From: Phytophthora hibernalis
Taxonomy: Eukaryota > Oomycota > Peronosporomycetes > Peronosporales > Peronosporaceae
NCBI GenBank assembly: GCA_012656075.1
Contig: JAAKBF010000324.1
Location: 558,001 to 622,000, forward strand
Direction: 5' to 3'
DNA length: 64,000 nt
The notes beneath the pieces were generated by a model. It was given only the letters and a program-made list of their open reading frames with translations, was not told where the DNA came from and did not search any database. Positions 41,905-53,448 of the stretch are shown in pieces. The position numbers and the translations under genes were made by a program. How positions within the stretch are numbered: the stretch's first letter is position 1; every line of letters starts with the position of its first letter.

Positions 41905-42147
41905 TCAAAGCGAAGATGGCTTCTTCGTAAGAGTGACGCCGTAGGCCGCTGATTGCCACCTGCGTAGAAAATTTTCTCTCAGCTGCCTGGCAGAAGGACA
42001 CTCCCAGAAAACATGATGAAGGTCCGGCCGGCCGCTTCGTAGGCACCATTCGTGTGGACATTCCAGACCGGCAGAGACGGGCTTGTACACCGAGATCGCA
42101 TGGCGCTTGACCCGGAGGAGTAGTTGCTCCCCACGAGTTGAGCCCAA
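41905..42147 (-). pseudogene. LINE zinc-binding motif downstream of RT
   Basis: CPHEWCLRSGRPDLHHVFWE followed by CPSARQL: the Cys...Cys...His...WxCP arrangement (zf-RVT) typical between RT and RNase H in LINEs. The frame differs from the neighbouring pieces. Confidence 0.55.
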
Positions 42148-43362
42148 CTATCCGTCGGACCCTGCGCCATGCTAGCTTGTCCAGTCCTGCAGCCGCAGCC
42201 TCACTCAGCGGATTCCACCTCTCCTGTCTCGTTGCGCCAATATTGAGCCCCTTGTCCACAGCCTGTTTGCCCAATATCTGTTTGCAAGCCCGCCGTGACA
42301 GCTGCCAGCGTCTGTTCCCCGCCCACAAGCATACCATCCGAGCCAGTCTGGGGTGCGGGTGCACCGCAGTGATGTGCGTCGTCTCACTGACCTCCGCCTG
42401 CACAACGAGCGTAAGTTCCCGGTGCGACGTAACCTGGTTGATCCTGTCCTGCAGCCCAACGTCCTCGCCCAGTTGGATCAAATGTCGGTCCGTGGTGAGG
42501 TGCCGGTGGATCTGCACATGCCCTTCGTCTGTAGTGTGGTAGCGCACCCGGCCGCTGTGGCCACCTGGTAGGATAAGCTGCGGATAATTCAATAGAAGGA
42601 GCTTGACCAAGTACCCGATTTGCCGTTGTGCCGTTGTGCCTTCTTGGTAACGATGGTGAGGAGCGCCGTGACCGTGAGCCCTCCTTGGGCATTCCAAGTC
42701 CAATGAATAACATCTTTGAGCTGTTGTCCCTTGTGACATAGTTTCCTGAACCGCCGTGAGAGAGACGACCCTCCCAGTCTCAGTGTACAGCCGAGCTTCG
42801 GATAGTACCAGGCAAGGAGCCATTCCACACAAAGGTCCCATGGTTTGCTGCCTCAGTTGCAACGCACTTCCGCCATAACGGGCCTTGCAGAGGGGTTGTG
42901 TCCACCTCTAGGCGACGGCCATGCCATTGGAGCGGAATTGGTCCGCGGAAGTGCAGGACACAGTGTAGGGCGATCACCGTAGCCGCTTTGTCCGAGTGCA
43001 TGTCCACTCCCCGTAATTGTTGCATAACTGCGTCCCTGTTATCCACAGTGTCCCCCTGAGTTCTTTGTCACTTGCTGAAGGAGGATACGTACAGTCTGGT
43101 CGGACCCAGCACCAGCGACGACATCGCCGATAATCTGGGTGTCCATGTCGGCGTGAATGGCCCATTTGTTCACAGTCACCGCCGCTAGCGCAAGGAACTC
43201 AGTTTTCAGATCCGGTATTGCGTGGCCCCCATGTTTCCGCGGCAGGGCCGCCACATGACCGTTCAGCCACGCCCTTCCGTTGACTGTATCTGCTGTGAAG
43301 CGTGCGTGCCAAACAAAGTTTTCAATCATTTGCTGGAAAGCAAGGATGATCTGGCGGGTCGG

Positions 43363-44650
43363 TCATTGGTGCCGCCCAATGTAGAGCAGCTTAGGAATTA
43401 TCACTGCCATCACGACGAGGCTTCGCTGGTCTGCGGTCATTGTTTTCCTTGACGCCAACGCGAGCCTGGTCACCAACTGGGTCCTGGCGAGTTGCCAAGT
43501 ATACTCCACATCTGGGACGCTGCCGACTGGTTTTCCCAAGTACCGTGACAGATGAGTGGCACTCTGCACCTTGAGCGGGCTCGGTAGGTCCGTCGTCGTC
43601 GTCACAGCCACAGGATTGAGCGCTATGACTAATATCTTCGCCTCATTTAGCTTCAGTCCTGATGCAAGTATGATGAGCCTGGTGATCCCCATGACAATGT
43701 ACACTTCGGCCACCGATCGCACGTAACTCGCCGTGTCATCTGCGTAGCCCCAACCTTCAGTTGCATTTGGCCAGCAGGGCTGCGCAGGACCACGCCTTCT
43801 AAGTGTGGGTCGTTATCTATCCGGCGGTAAAGCGCTTCCAAGACCTATAAAATAGCAGTGGGTCCAGAGGGCAGCCGCCACAGGTCACGTCCACCCATCT
43901 CGATCGGAAGCCATTCGCCAGGAACCTGGCCTTCGTCCCCGTATGTAGTCCTCTCATCGCTGCCGCATACTCAGGCGGGCACCCCAGCCACTCCAGCACC
44001 TCGAAAAGAAATTCTCTGTCAACTGAATCGTAGGCCTTGCAGAAGTCCAATAAGAGCGCCACCGCTGCCGCCATCACCGGGTCAGTGTTGGTCGCCTCCT
44101 GCGCGGCCGTGAAAAGATCGATGGTGTAGTGTATCGTTCGAAACGGGACGAAGCCGTTTTGATTTGGGTGGACGATTTGCGGGAGTTTCCAGCTTGTCCG
44201 TGTAGCGAGGATACGGGTGAGGATCTTATAATCCGTATCTAGCAGCGCTAATGGTATGAAGTTCAGCGGATTTTGGACTGCTCCGCTCTTCCGTAAGCAG
44301 AATATGTCGGCTTCCAGAAATGAATCTGGAAAGGTCCCCGCCGGATACGAACAGCCGAAGCTAAATGGGAATGAGTGCGTCTGCGTGATCTCGGTACCAG
44401 TCATTGCCGAGTCGGTCCGGTCCATATGCCTTCCCCTCTTAGAGGCGCCGAATGCCGCAGCCACCTCGGCTTCCGTAAATGGCCGCTTGAGATCCTGCAG
44501 TAGGTCCGCATAAGTGCCTCTGTCACCTAGCCATTGGAGCACCGTCTGTCGGCTGCCCGCTGCTGATGCTGGTTGCTGGAAAATCGGCGTCCCCGCGTCC
44601 GCTAGGGTGTCTGCTTTCTCGTGGACGCCTCTGGCCGGATGACCTGCAGC
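43363..44650 (-). pseudogene. LINE reverse transcriptase, frame broken
   Basis: Finger/palm motifs: IPLALLDTDYKILTRILATR, HPNQNGFVPFRTIHYTIDLF and LLLDFCKAYDSVDREFLFEV (catalytic Asp of motif A). CGGCPLDPLL stands where a CGCPLSPLLF-type motif is expected. The YADD box (catalytic pair) is at 43,735-43,746 after a frame change. The thumb continues to about 43,363. Confidence 0.8.
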
Positions 44651-44699
44651 CGCATCCAGTCGGTGCATTTCATTGTCTGCGTATTGGTTGCTAACACGC

Positions 44700-45530
44700 C
44701 TAAAAACGCCTTTGTCGTCTTGCCCGTCTGGTGACCACCTTCTCAAAATAGACGTCGTTGCTGCATCTGCGCTCAGTTTTGCGTGCATTTCGTGATGGTG
44801 TGGCGCATCCGTTGCAAGGGGTTCCACCGTATCCGTCATCCAAGGTGAGGACGTCAAAGTTATCGGTGACGGTCTCCACCGAAGGCGTGTTCCCTCGCGC
44901 GGCCACACGCAATCGTTTCTCTTGCCGAAGCAGACGTCGCATCCTTTGCTTGTTTGATGCCCTTGCCGTCTTCCTTCTCTGCTTGATAATGACCAGGGGC
45001 TCTCTCCGAATGGTAATTTTCAGCTTGTCCCACGCGTCCGCCCATTCCTGGGCGTCCATTCCATTCTCCGACATCTCCGCTAGAAACTGTTTGAGCCGAT
45101 CTAGCGTGGCCTCCCGAACCGCTTCGTGTGCAATTGGAGGGGTGGGGTAGACGACCACGGGCCGCCGCACACGAACAGGATCCGTTGGGCCTTTTAAGTG
45201 CAGTCGTACAGGGCTATGATCTGCCTGTGTACTGGATCGCTCCACCTCTACCGCCGCTACCCATTCCACTAAGGGCGCCGATACGTACCAGCGGTCAGGT
45301 CTAGCTGTAGCTTCCGCTCCGGAAGGGAGTGTGTACTTGTAGGCATGCGTAGCGTCGTAGTAGTCGTCCATACCCAGGTGGGCCACGTCGTCCGGCGGCG
45401 CCATCGCGTCCACCAGCCCCCATGTCGCCAGCAAATTCACCAGTGCCGGGGACTCGTGGTCCGAGGTCCTTCGGTACCAGCTGCGATCGAGCCTAGAATC
45501 CAGTGTACAGTTGAAATCGCCGCCGACCAC
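44700..45530 (-). pseudogene. LINE APE-like endonuclease (C-terminal half) and linker
   Basis: VGGDFNCTL (metal-binding Asp/Asn), ATARPDRWYVS and QADHSPVRLHL (Asp-His catalytic pair) are the second half of an exonuclease-endonuclease-phosphatase fold. The usual first half (the ExxT motif) is not seen upstream; the frame upstream is an unrelated ORF1-like segment, suggesting an internal deletion. A basic linker leads toward RT. Confidence 0.7.
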
Positions 45531-46730
45531 TATCTTGTCTACCGGGGTAGGTCAAGGTGTCCAAGCCGTCGGTAGTATGCAGGGTGTGTAGCACATACCC
45601 TGGTTGGTTGCTAGCTTCTGGTGGGCAGGCGCAATCTGGGACCTCCGGGCACAGCTTCACCAGCCGCTCCCATTGGGTGGGGTCTCGTGCCACAATGCGG
45701 TCTCTGTGCGCCCCATTCTCGGTTGTGCAGGCCGCAAGCCAAGCACGACAGTATATCTTGACCGTTGTAGAAATGGTCTCTGTGATCAAAGTGGAGCGCA
45801 GCGTGGCAACTTGAACGTCATACGCCTCTACTTCTCCCCAATGTAGCAGCATCTCAGGTGATATCATCTTCGCCGTCACTTCCGGATACGGTATGTACTG
45901 GAAAAGGTCGTGCAACGCTGCCCGATTTGTTACCATCCACCGCATCGTCTCAGTTAGGTCCGTCCTGCCTCCATGGTCCTGTGGTGGCTTATATTCTTTA
46001 CGCGCGTTTCTTCTCCATGCTGCAAAAGCTGCTTCATTTTCTGCCTTCTGCTGGCGCAGTTTGGAGCGGTCTGCTAGGCGTTCAGGTTCAAATTGGATAG
46101 AATTCAGGATACGTATCAACGTTGGTAACGCCACTCGACCATGGCGGGAAATGCGTGCGCGTGGCCTCTCTTGTCCATCGCTGTCCACCTCGTCTTTGTC
46201 GCTACTGGTTCGGAGACATCCGCCCCGGCATGGCGTTGGAGTCTCGTCGCTTCGTTCCTCAGCCCACCCTCTAGTATCGCTATATCATACGGAGTTCGGT
46301 CCAGCCGCTGAAGGCGTAAACGGTCGTGGACCACGTCCAGTCTGGCACGGCGATCAACTGCCCCTATGAGGACGGTGTTCGTCTCAGCATCGTCGTTCAG
46401 CCTATCAATCTGCTCAATCCTCCCCTGGCTGTACTCGATGTGTGCTAGCACCTCCGAGAACCATGTGTGTGTGAGAGTATTCTTTCCTCGCAAACTGCAG
46501 GCCCCCTCTGCTTGCCACTTCAATGTGAGATCTCCATGGTGAACTCCATAGAAGTGTCCTTCTTACCAATATAACTGGGAGAACATGCATCTGGTCTTTC
46601 CAGTTGACGACAGTTGAGCTTGAACTTATCGGGCGCCGGACGTCAGAAGCACAATCAGGCTGATGTTCACCTGACACCTTGGTTCCAGTATCCGTCACAA
46701 AAGCTTGGCCTTGCAATCCGTCCGTCGCAC
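45493..46730 (-). pseudogene. LINE ORF1/5' region, broken
   Basis: Long but frame-shifted minus-strand stretch containing helical, charged sequence (MRWMVTNRAALHDLFQYIPY; LRRLQRLDR-type). No RRM or zinc knuckle recognised. Assigned to the LINE only because it is contiguous and on the same strand. Confidence 0.4.
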
Positions 46731-46950
46731 CGATAGTTCGTGGAAGAAGCCCCGGTGTGGTAGTATGCGTAGGAATACCCTTGATAAGTCATGGACTTGT
46801 TCCTCTGGGACGCGTTGGTTGGCAGTTCGACTTGAACGTCTGGAGGTTGAAGTTCACCTCCGCTCAAACGACGGTGATCTCCATTTTCTTCTCCTCCGGG
46901 GTGCCCAACGTTTCGACTGGCGTTGACTCGAGGATAATCGTCTCGGCTGC

Positions 46951-47210
46951 CGAAAAATAAATTGGTGTGGCAATTATTGCAATAAATGTCAACCAATAAT
47001 TTATTTCGGTTAGATCTCAGTTAAGAATCGGTTTTTATCGGCAAGACCACAGTGACTTCAATATTTTATTGGAGTGCTTGGCTGCCAACCATACACTAGG
47101 GTATGTTGGTTACTGAGAGGGACCATTCAAACAGCGCCTGCGTCGCTGTTTAAACTCCATTCTACTCACTCTCACTTCTTCCAAGAACCCCACACACCCC
47201 AACCTCCAAG
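46951..47210. other. hAT 5' terminal region
   Basis: AT-rich with CAATAATTTATT at 46,994-47,005, repeated at about 49,018 and as CAATAATCTATT at about 48,989 and 49,052 on the other side of the transposase. Clustered subterminal motifs like these are usual for hAT transposase binding. Exact TIRs and an 8-bp duplication were not resolved. Confidence 0.4.
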
Positions 47211-48960
47211 ATGCTCACTGCCCCTCGCGCACCCGCCTCCACCACCTTCACGAACCGACAGGCTGTCGACTTTTACTTCCGGCCGTGTCGCGACCAGTAC
47301 GACGAGATAATACTCGAGTACTTCCGTTGCCGGTGCGACGCGGTCCGAAAGCGTATCACCGGCACAGGCTACACGAATCCGATGCAGCACATTAGGCGCG
47401 AGCACCCCGGCAACAACGAAGAGATGCTGGCGGCTACACCCGGTGAGACGGGCTCCCTCGCGCACTACGTCCGCCACTCCGCCCAAAATCTATTCGGCTG
47501 GCTGGAGTGGGTCGTTAAGTGCAATTTGCCGCTCTCTTTTGCGAGAGCAAGCTGGCGCGGCGGTACGCTTGTTATTGCACATACATGTTTCATTGACTGA
47601 CTAACATACAACTGTTATTTACGTATTAAGGTACACAACGTTGAAGCCTGTCTGTGTTGCGACTCTTCGGCGCGTCATGGATGCGGTGACGCGCTCGGTA
47701 GAGCGGTCAATCGCGGCAGAAATGCCTGAGCGGTTCGGACTCATCATTGACGGGACCCACGACTCGGAACACTTCATCGCAGTCTTCGCGTGGTACGAGA
47801 CGGATGATGCCGTCCGGTCCCCTCTGTTGTGCATGGCTCCACTCGTCAACGATGAGGCGGATGACCTGTCAGCAGCCAGTCATCAGCTCTTTTGAGAGCG
47901 ATGCTGGCTCGCGACTTCGACAAGCGGCTGGAGCAGTGTCTCTTCCTCGTAGGAGACAACTGCTTAGTCAATCGCCGCCTCGCCATCTTGATGGGTGTCC
48001 CTCTAATCGGGTGTGCAAGCCATCGACTTAACCTCGCGGTGACCCAATCACTCATCGGCAGTTCAGATGACTTGGACTTGGTCCAGGATCTGATGCTGAA
48101 GCTGCGCACTTTAACCCATTCCGCCAAGCTTCGGTACGTGAGGTGGATATCTTTGAAATATCTCATGTTATAACTGTAATTGTGTTTATTTATGTGGTTA
48201 CAGGCTCAAGACGAAACTTCGTCCAATCATTCGGCAGCACACCCGCTGGAGTTCGACCTTTGCGATGCTCAATCGTTATTTCGAGCTGCTCCCCTTTCTG
48301 GACGCGGAAGACTACGAGCTAACGGAGTTGCTGCCTTCGGTGGCATCCAAGCGCCGGCTGCGAGAACTTCTGGGCGAGTTGAAGGACGTGGAATCCGTAT
48401 CGAAGGCGCTGCAAGGAGAGAACGTCAACTTGCTCGACGTTCGCGTTTGATGGCCTAATAGCTCTCAAACCCTCTTATGGACGCTACCTCGGTACGTACG
48501 GATCAATTGTGCGTTGCTTTTAGGCTGGACTATTTTTAACTTGGTTATTGTATACAGGTCCTCGGGCTGATATTGTACACAGTCCTGATTTCGAGGCCGG
48601 GTGCGTGCGAGTGCTACGAGGCCAAGCCAAGCGACTGACCCGCGCAGAGAGGACCGCACTCGAGCGTTTCCGGCTGTGCTGAACGAGGTCCAGGAGGCGG
48701 GAGAAGAGGACGCCTCGGCCTCGTTTGTCGAACGGCTTCGGAAGCGCCGGCGACTCGAAGAGATGCAGCCAGAGTACGACCTGCTCGGCTGGATTCCTCC
48801 GACGTCGAACGTGGTCGAGCGATTCTTTGCGTCGCTCGCACCACGTTCGGGCTGCAACGACACTCGCTGCAGCCGTACACGCTGGAAATTCTCCTGTTTC
48901 TGCGTGAAAATGCAGGATATTGGAGCGCTCACACGGTGGACGCGGCTGAGTGATCCGTAG
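47211..48960 (+). pseudogene. hAT-family transposase, broken or multi-exon
   Basis: ATG 47,211. The BED-like zinc finger area reads YFRCRCDAVRKRIT...GYTNPMQHIRREHPG (Cys-x-Cys and His-x4-His). The catalytic core includes FGLIIDGTHDSEHF (Asp), FLVGDNCLVNRRLA (Asp) and GCASHRLNLAV, followed by TRWSSTFAMLNRYFELLPFL. The C-terminal dimerisation domain reads PTSNVVERFFASLAPRSG...TRWKFSCFCVKM. Breaks at about 47,570-47,633, 47,894, 48,145-48,200 and 48,450 may be introns or lesions. DNA cut-and-paste transposase; probably inactive. Confidence 0.8.
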
Positions 48961-49100
48961 GTATGTGACCAATACAGTGGAATTGCACCAATAATCTATT
49001 TGCTGTCGCTGAAATTGCAATAATTTATTGTCATACGTGTCCCTGCAGCATCAATAATCTATTTTGTCTGTGGTCTTGCAATAGATAACAATGCAATAAA
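48961..49100. other. hAT 3' terminal region
   Basis: Holds three CAATAA(T/C)TATT-type subterminal motifs between 48,989 and 49,064 and GCAATAAATGGCA at about 49,093, matching GCAATAAATGTCA at the 5' side. Confidence 0.4.
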
Positions 49101-49483
49101 TGGCAGCCCTTGCGTTTTGTATTGGTGATAAACGTTGTTGATGAATGTTTAACAGAATTGGAGGCGATGCTGGAGTAGCTATGGATTTACCTGAACCCCA
49201 ATGTGCGCCGCCATGGTGGACGCATCAAGAGGACGAGACCGGTTTCCAAGGTAACAATTGCAAGTTGTTGAGTTTAGCATGTCTTTGATGAAGTCTTTGA
49301 TTAAGGGAACTGGATAAAGGCACCAAATCAAAACAGCTGGTCAGCTGTATTTTACTTATTGAAGAATATAAAATGCATCTATACTTTTCAAAATTATGGT
49401 TGTCACCCCTTCGACTGGGGTACATCTATCCCCGTGTTTAGGGAGGCCAGTCATTAACATTCCAGGCCCCAGACGACTCCAAG
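49101..49483. other. Intergenic between transposons
   Basis: No gene or clear repeat recognised. Confidence 0.3.
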
Positions 49484-50380
49484 ATGGCAGCCGGTAAGAT
49501 GGCAGCCGGTAGTAATGACAGCACGGCTTCGGACTCAGAACTGGGAGACAGCAAGGACTGGGCGGCAGGAATCACTGCCCCAGCGGTGGAGAGGTGGTAC
49601 GATTCTTGGGACGAGTTCGAGCTGTATTTAGAAGCCTATCAGCAACAAACACACCATATGTTTCGTCTTCGCTCGTCGACCTCAGTCACGCAACGTAACA
49701 CGCAAATCAGCCAGCGCGGGGTAGTGCCGGGGAACACTCGCTCATCCCGATGAGTTCGAGAAGTACTATAAGCGGTATATGTGTACGCATGGATGGAGTC
49801 GTAGGAGTCGGGGTAAAGGATTCCGCAAGACATTATTTTCGAAGTCAACACAATGCAAGGTCCAGATTTCAGCTGCAGTTTCTTGGAGCGATCAGGAAGA
49901 GCGCTTCATGATCCAGGTCACCAATCATGCCCGCGTGCACAATCATTCGGTGGGACGCCTTCAATTTGACAATCATCCGTCAAATCGCCGCATTGACGAG
50001 CCTGAGCTGTTATAATTTGTCGTAGTAGCCATGCCAAGGTAGGTGTCATCAATCCCAACTTTGCAGGAATCTCGAATCAATCCACCAAGCTCGAAATCAT
50101 TGCGAGCTCCAATCCATTCTGCGAAGAGAAAGAATTTGTGCTTCAGCCGATTCATCTTGAAGACCTGCATTGGTGTGGAGTTGTCTTCAATTTAAAGACG
50201 AAGGTGATCACGATATTTGACCCACAGCAGACCGAAACACACTACCAACTATGTGAAGAAATTCTATCCGATCTATTTGGCAATATTTTGGCGACGATCG
50301 TTGTTAAGACAGACGAAACACTACGTCAGCGCGACATTTCAAGCTGTGGGCTGTTCGTCCTTATTTTCTTCGAGTGAGCT
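49484..50380 (+). pseudogene. FAR1-like DNA-binding plus Ulp1-type protease, transposon remnant
   Basis: ATG 49,484. A Ser/Asp-rich start, then WDEFELYLEAYQQQTHHMFR and, in another frame, CTHGWSRRSRGKGF...CKVQISAAVSW...HNHSVG. This is the FAR1/FLYWCH-type zinc domain that heads many Mutator-like transposases in oomycetes. After a gap without the DDE core, 50,138-50,377 encodes HLEDLHWCGVVF...IFDPQ...RQRDISSCGLFV, the His-Asp-(Gln)-Cys order of C48 (Ulp1-like) peptidases. The transposase core is deleted. Confidence 0.65.
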
Positions 50381-50900
50381 GTACAGTCTGAACCTCTCCC
50401 TATATTCGAGAGACCAGCAGAAAATATGATTCGATATTGTCGGGTTAGATATTTGCTGCATTGTGCACTGCTGGCGATAAACGACGGGTCCACACTGGTC
50501 CACTCCGATTAGATTTTTTTCGTTGTGCAGAACACTTGCACCAAATCTATTACATTGTGGTTTCTACCCGGCTTGAAGAAGTAGAAGCTAGATGTAGCTA
50601 TTCGTGAACTAGAACTTCTTTTCATTCAAGTACATGTTGCCATTTCCACCTAGAATCCATTTAAGTCAATGGAAGTCACCGCCAAATGCTTGCCCCCGAC
50701 CTTCGACGACCCCGAGTTTGCGAGCACGTACTCGTGTGTTCACTCGCTTGGCAGGATTCTGTGTCGATGATCCTGCGGCTGTTGACAGCATACTCACAAG
50801 CACGGTCTGCGACGGCAGCACTTGGAACAGGTTACACAGCAGACTGAAGATGTACCCCTCTGCTGAGCTCTGTTCTCGTGTTGCCACAACCTGCGGATAA
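50381..50900. other. Low-information intergenic
   Basis: Only weak ORFs on both strands; no family seen. Confidence 0.25.
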
Positions 50901-51520
50901 CAAAACAATCTAACTACATTCTAGAAACATGACACTGGAGACACTAGCCAAATCCAGCCAAAATCAAGAACGCAAAAAAATCGCCAGCCCAAGCAACTGA
51001 TATGCGTACCTGCCCAGTTCAAGAAGCCTGGGAAAAAGAACACGATCGATCTAGCGTCCGCCAGCACCATTTGCGACATAGCGTAGAAGGCGAACCCCAT
51101 GCACGTGAAGCCCGCAATTCAACAGTACAACAGCATCTTACGGTATTCGTGCGGCACGTCGAGACTGCCCCCAACACCTTCACGACAACCTACGTCAACC
51201 AAAACAATATCAATCGCGCACCACTAAGACGTCAAACCCATTGGCCCGACTACCAACTCAGTAAATTCCAATTGCGTTATAAACGTGCGTAGTTGCACCC
51301 GAGCACGCCGATCGAGCACCAGAACGTGACCTCCATAGACGAGAAGGAATGCGATGTGCTTGACGAACGTGGCCGTGAAGCTGAAGCACAGCGACGCCAG
51401 CTCCACGCACGCGATACCCACCAGAGCGTGATGACTGGTCTTAGCGTGGCTCAGTGTCCGTCTTGGCGGTCGCCAGGTCCGTAAACGACGTGGACAGCAG
51501 CGGCGCCGCTTCTTCTTCAC
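50901..51520 (-). pseudogene. Fragment of a multi-pass membrane transporter (DMT/EamA-like)
   Basis: From 51,520 the frame reads HHALVGIACVELASLCFSFT and, after frame changes, ..EVTFWCSIGVLGCNY.. and ..CMGFAFYAMSQMVLADA.., as in EamA-type (SLC35G-like) carriers. At least three stops/frameshifts and no complete helix set, so a pseudogene or badly sequenced gene. Confidence 0.4.
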
Positions 51521-51584
51521 ATTTATTGACCGGCGGCGTGTTGATGAATGAGCCTGGTCTCAACAACATTTTCGACACTTGCCC

Positions 51585-51920
51585 TCATTTGTAGAGACTT
51601 TCCATCATAATCAATCCAGTTATATAACTGTTTGTAGGCGTGTTTGGTGCCTGTAACGCTCGTTTAAGTACGTCTCGTTTGGTGCCTCTATCATCGATCT
51701 TGATTAAGTGCTCAGCGGCGTGGCAGACTTCTTCGTCGAGGCTCTGGTGCTCCAGCGACAACACGCCCGTGTGACTCGCAGACTTCTTCATGCCACCCTG
51801 CTCGTTGTCCACGAGCACCTGCAGCAGCGAGCACTTGTCCGCGTCGACCGCAATGCCCAGGATCGCGAACAGAGCTAGATGGATATAAATCGACTCCACG
51901 TCACTTATGGTGTGGAACAC
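51585..51920 (-). CDS. Hypothetical 111-aa ORF
   Basis: Open frame without recognised domain, containing ALFAILGIAVDADKC near the N-terminus and a charged remainder (HQSLDEEVCHAAEHLIKIDD). Strand and spacing place it just upstream of the transporter-like fragment. It could be a real exon of an unrecognised host gene. Confidence 0.3.
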   Translation of the reverse strand: MFHTISDVESIYIHLALFAILGIAVDADKCSLLQVLVDNEQGGMKKSASHTGVLSLEHQSLDEEVCHAAEHLIKIDDRGTKRDVLKRALQAPNTPTNSYITGLIMMESLYK

Positions 51921-52130
51921 ACCACGGCCTTCATATTACATATAGGACAAACTAAAGGTTACTTAGAAATTGTAAAACAGGCCAATTTAAGGTACACCTA
52001 TAAATACACTCTTTAAACTTCGCTATTCTATTTTTTTGGCAGGTGATATTACCCATGTTTGCTAAAAGGGTTAAGACTACGTATGTCCATGTATAGGATG
52101 TTTATCGCCAGACTCCACAACGAAGGAGGC

Positions 52131-53035
52131 CAGACTCCACAACGAACAAAATCGTTTTGATTGGCTGAAATAGAAGTCGCGATATTGCAGTTTATTTTTA
52201 GGCTATCCGCGCCGGACGTATAAATGGTCACCTAAAGGGGTCTGCCTTTGTTCAAGTTGTCACACGACACAGAAAGAATGCAGTGGACATATTGGTGGTC
52301 ACCATAAAAATACTTGGTTTAACTATGTGTTCTTGTGCGGAGCCCTTTTGTGTGCAACAAAAATATAGAGTTTGTATGGATTTCTCGTCGAAGAGCTAGC
52401 GCTTGCGCAAAATAAGTCGCTCAAGATTGCGATTGGCATCAAAATGGGCAGGGATGTCTCCTCTATCCAACCGTGTGCTGGTCTTTGAAACGGCTGACAT
52501 TTTGCCGCGCTCCGACCGATTGCCCAGACGATACCATTTTTCTAATTCACCTAATTTTGTATACTGACTATGGCCATGAATGTGTCCTGACCGAACACTT
52601 GTCCGGCGCGGATACGGGATGCAGTGGCAAAGCAGGGTAAAACGGAAGCCGTATTCCCGAAGCAACAGGAAAGGGGCGATGCCAATCGACTTACTTGGAG
52701 AGTATGGCTACGAAGACGTCATCCGGAAAACGTGCATGTTAACACTCGTGCGACAGCTCGAGGTGCTGCTACCTAAGTGCAAGCACTTCGTGGTGTACGA
52801 CGGATCTAACGTTGCTACTGTTGTGAAGAGTGTTAACATGCACGTTTTTCCGGATGACGTCTTCGTAGCCATACTCTCCAAGTAAGTCGATTGGCATCGC
52901 CACTTCCCTGTTGCTTCGGAAATACGGTTTCCGTTTTGCCCTGCTTTACCACTGCATCCCGTAGCCTAAAAATGCAATATCGCGACTTCTATTTCAGCCA
53001 ATCAAAACGATGTTGTTCGTTGTGGAGTCTGGCGA
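52131..53035. mobile_element. Foldback (long inverted repeat) element
   Basis: The left arm (52,131-52,205 plus 52,613-52,745) is the inverted copy of the right arm (about 52,834-53,035), roughly 200 bp per arm with about 90% match. The loop is about 52,746-52,833. The arms include matching AGACTCCACAACGAAC...GATTGGCTGAAATAGAAGTC and CCAATCGACTTACTTGGAG blocks. A shorter duplicate of the outermost CCAGACTCCACAACGAA occurs at about 52,111-52,128, suggesting a partial end duplication. No protein is encoded. Confidence 0.75.
52206..52612. mobile_element. MITE nested in the left arm of the foldback element
   Basis: 407 bp with exact 12-bp inverted ends TCCGCGCCGGAC...GTCCGGCGCGGA, flanked by TA on both sides (52,204-52,205 and 52,613-52,614). 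The undisturbed sister site is present in the opposite arm (GGCTACGGG read on the minus strand near 52,962-52,970), with a single TA. This gives direct proof of insertion with TA duplication, as for Tc1/mariner-type (Stowaway-like) elements. The interior has a short minus-strand ORF (52,396-52,665) that may be the N-terminus of a lost transposase. Confidence 0.8.
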
Positions 53036-53448
53036 TATGTATATCCCATGCAAAGGCCAGTGCCCAATCATGGACGAGTATTTTATTCCGAAGATATCAA
53101 TAAGTACGAAATGTTTCTTTCGAGGACGTTCTTTGACAAATGCGTTGTTTATGTCGAAACATATGCCATTCACGGCATCATTTCCCTCCATGTTTTGAAC
53201 ATGGTTCAGAACATGGTGGAATCATGTTCACAGCACTTGGCCAAAAATGAAGACTGGTAGTCGGATCTATCTGTCGGCAAAGTACCTGATACCACTGTAT
53301 TTGATACTAAACGTCATTACGCATGCATCCAACCAATCATAGCTGGATTAGATGCGCACGTTTCGCTAAACAAATATCTGGCGAAAACCTGGAGAATACA
53401 TGATCTCGGAATCAAAAGTAACATGACATGTATTTCAAATTTATCACT
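53036..53448. other. Transposon-derived, unassigned
   Basis: Short plus- and minus-strand ORFs without clear family, lying between the foldback element and the Ulp1-type remnant. Confidence 0.25.

Larger units (their letters stand above)
40813..46950 (-). mobile_element. Non-LTR retrotransposon (LINE) with APE endonuclease, RT and RNase H
   Basis: Minus strand. Order from the 5' side: gag-like/ORF1-type stretch (about 46,730-45,560), endonuclease remnant (45,530-44,900), reverse transcriptase (about 44,600-43,000), a CCHC-like zinc site (about 42,050) and RNase H (about 41,600-41,102). The 3' end carries a short TTCAAATTC-type repeat at 40,815-40,840, as in many LINE tails. Multiple frameshifts and stops make it dead. 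APE-type endonuclease plus terminal RNase H points to the I/R1-like or oomycete L1-like lineages; the clade is not resolved. Edges are approximate and no target duplication was found. Confidence 0.75.

Noticed and set aside
52580..52885. 101-aa plus-strand ORF
   Set aside because: It spans both arms of the foldback element and is explained by the inverted repeat.
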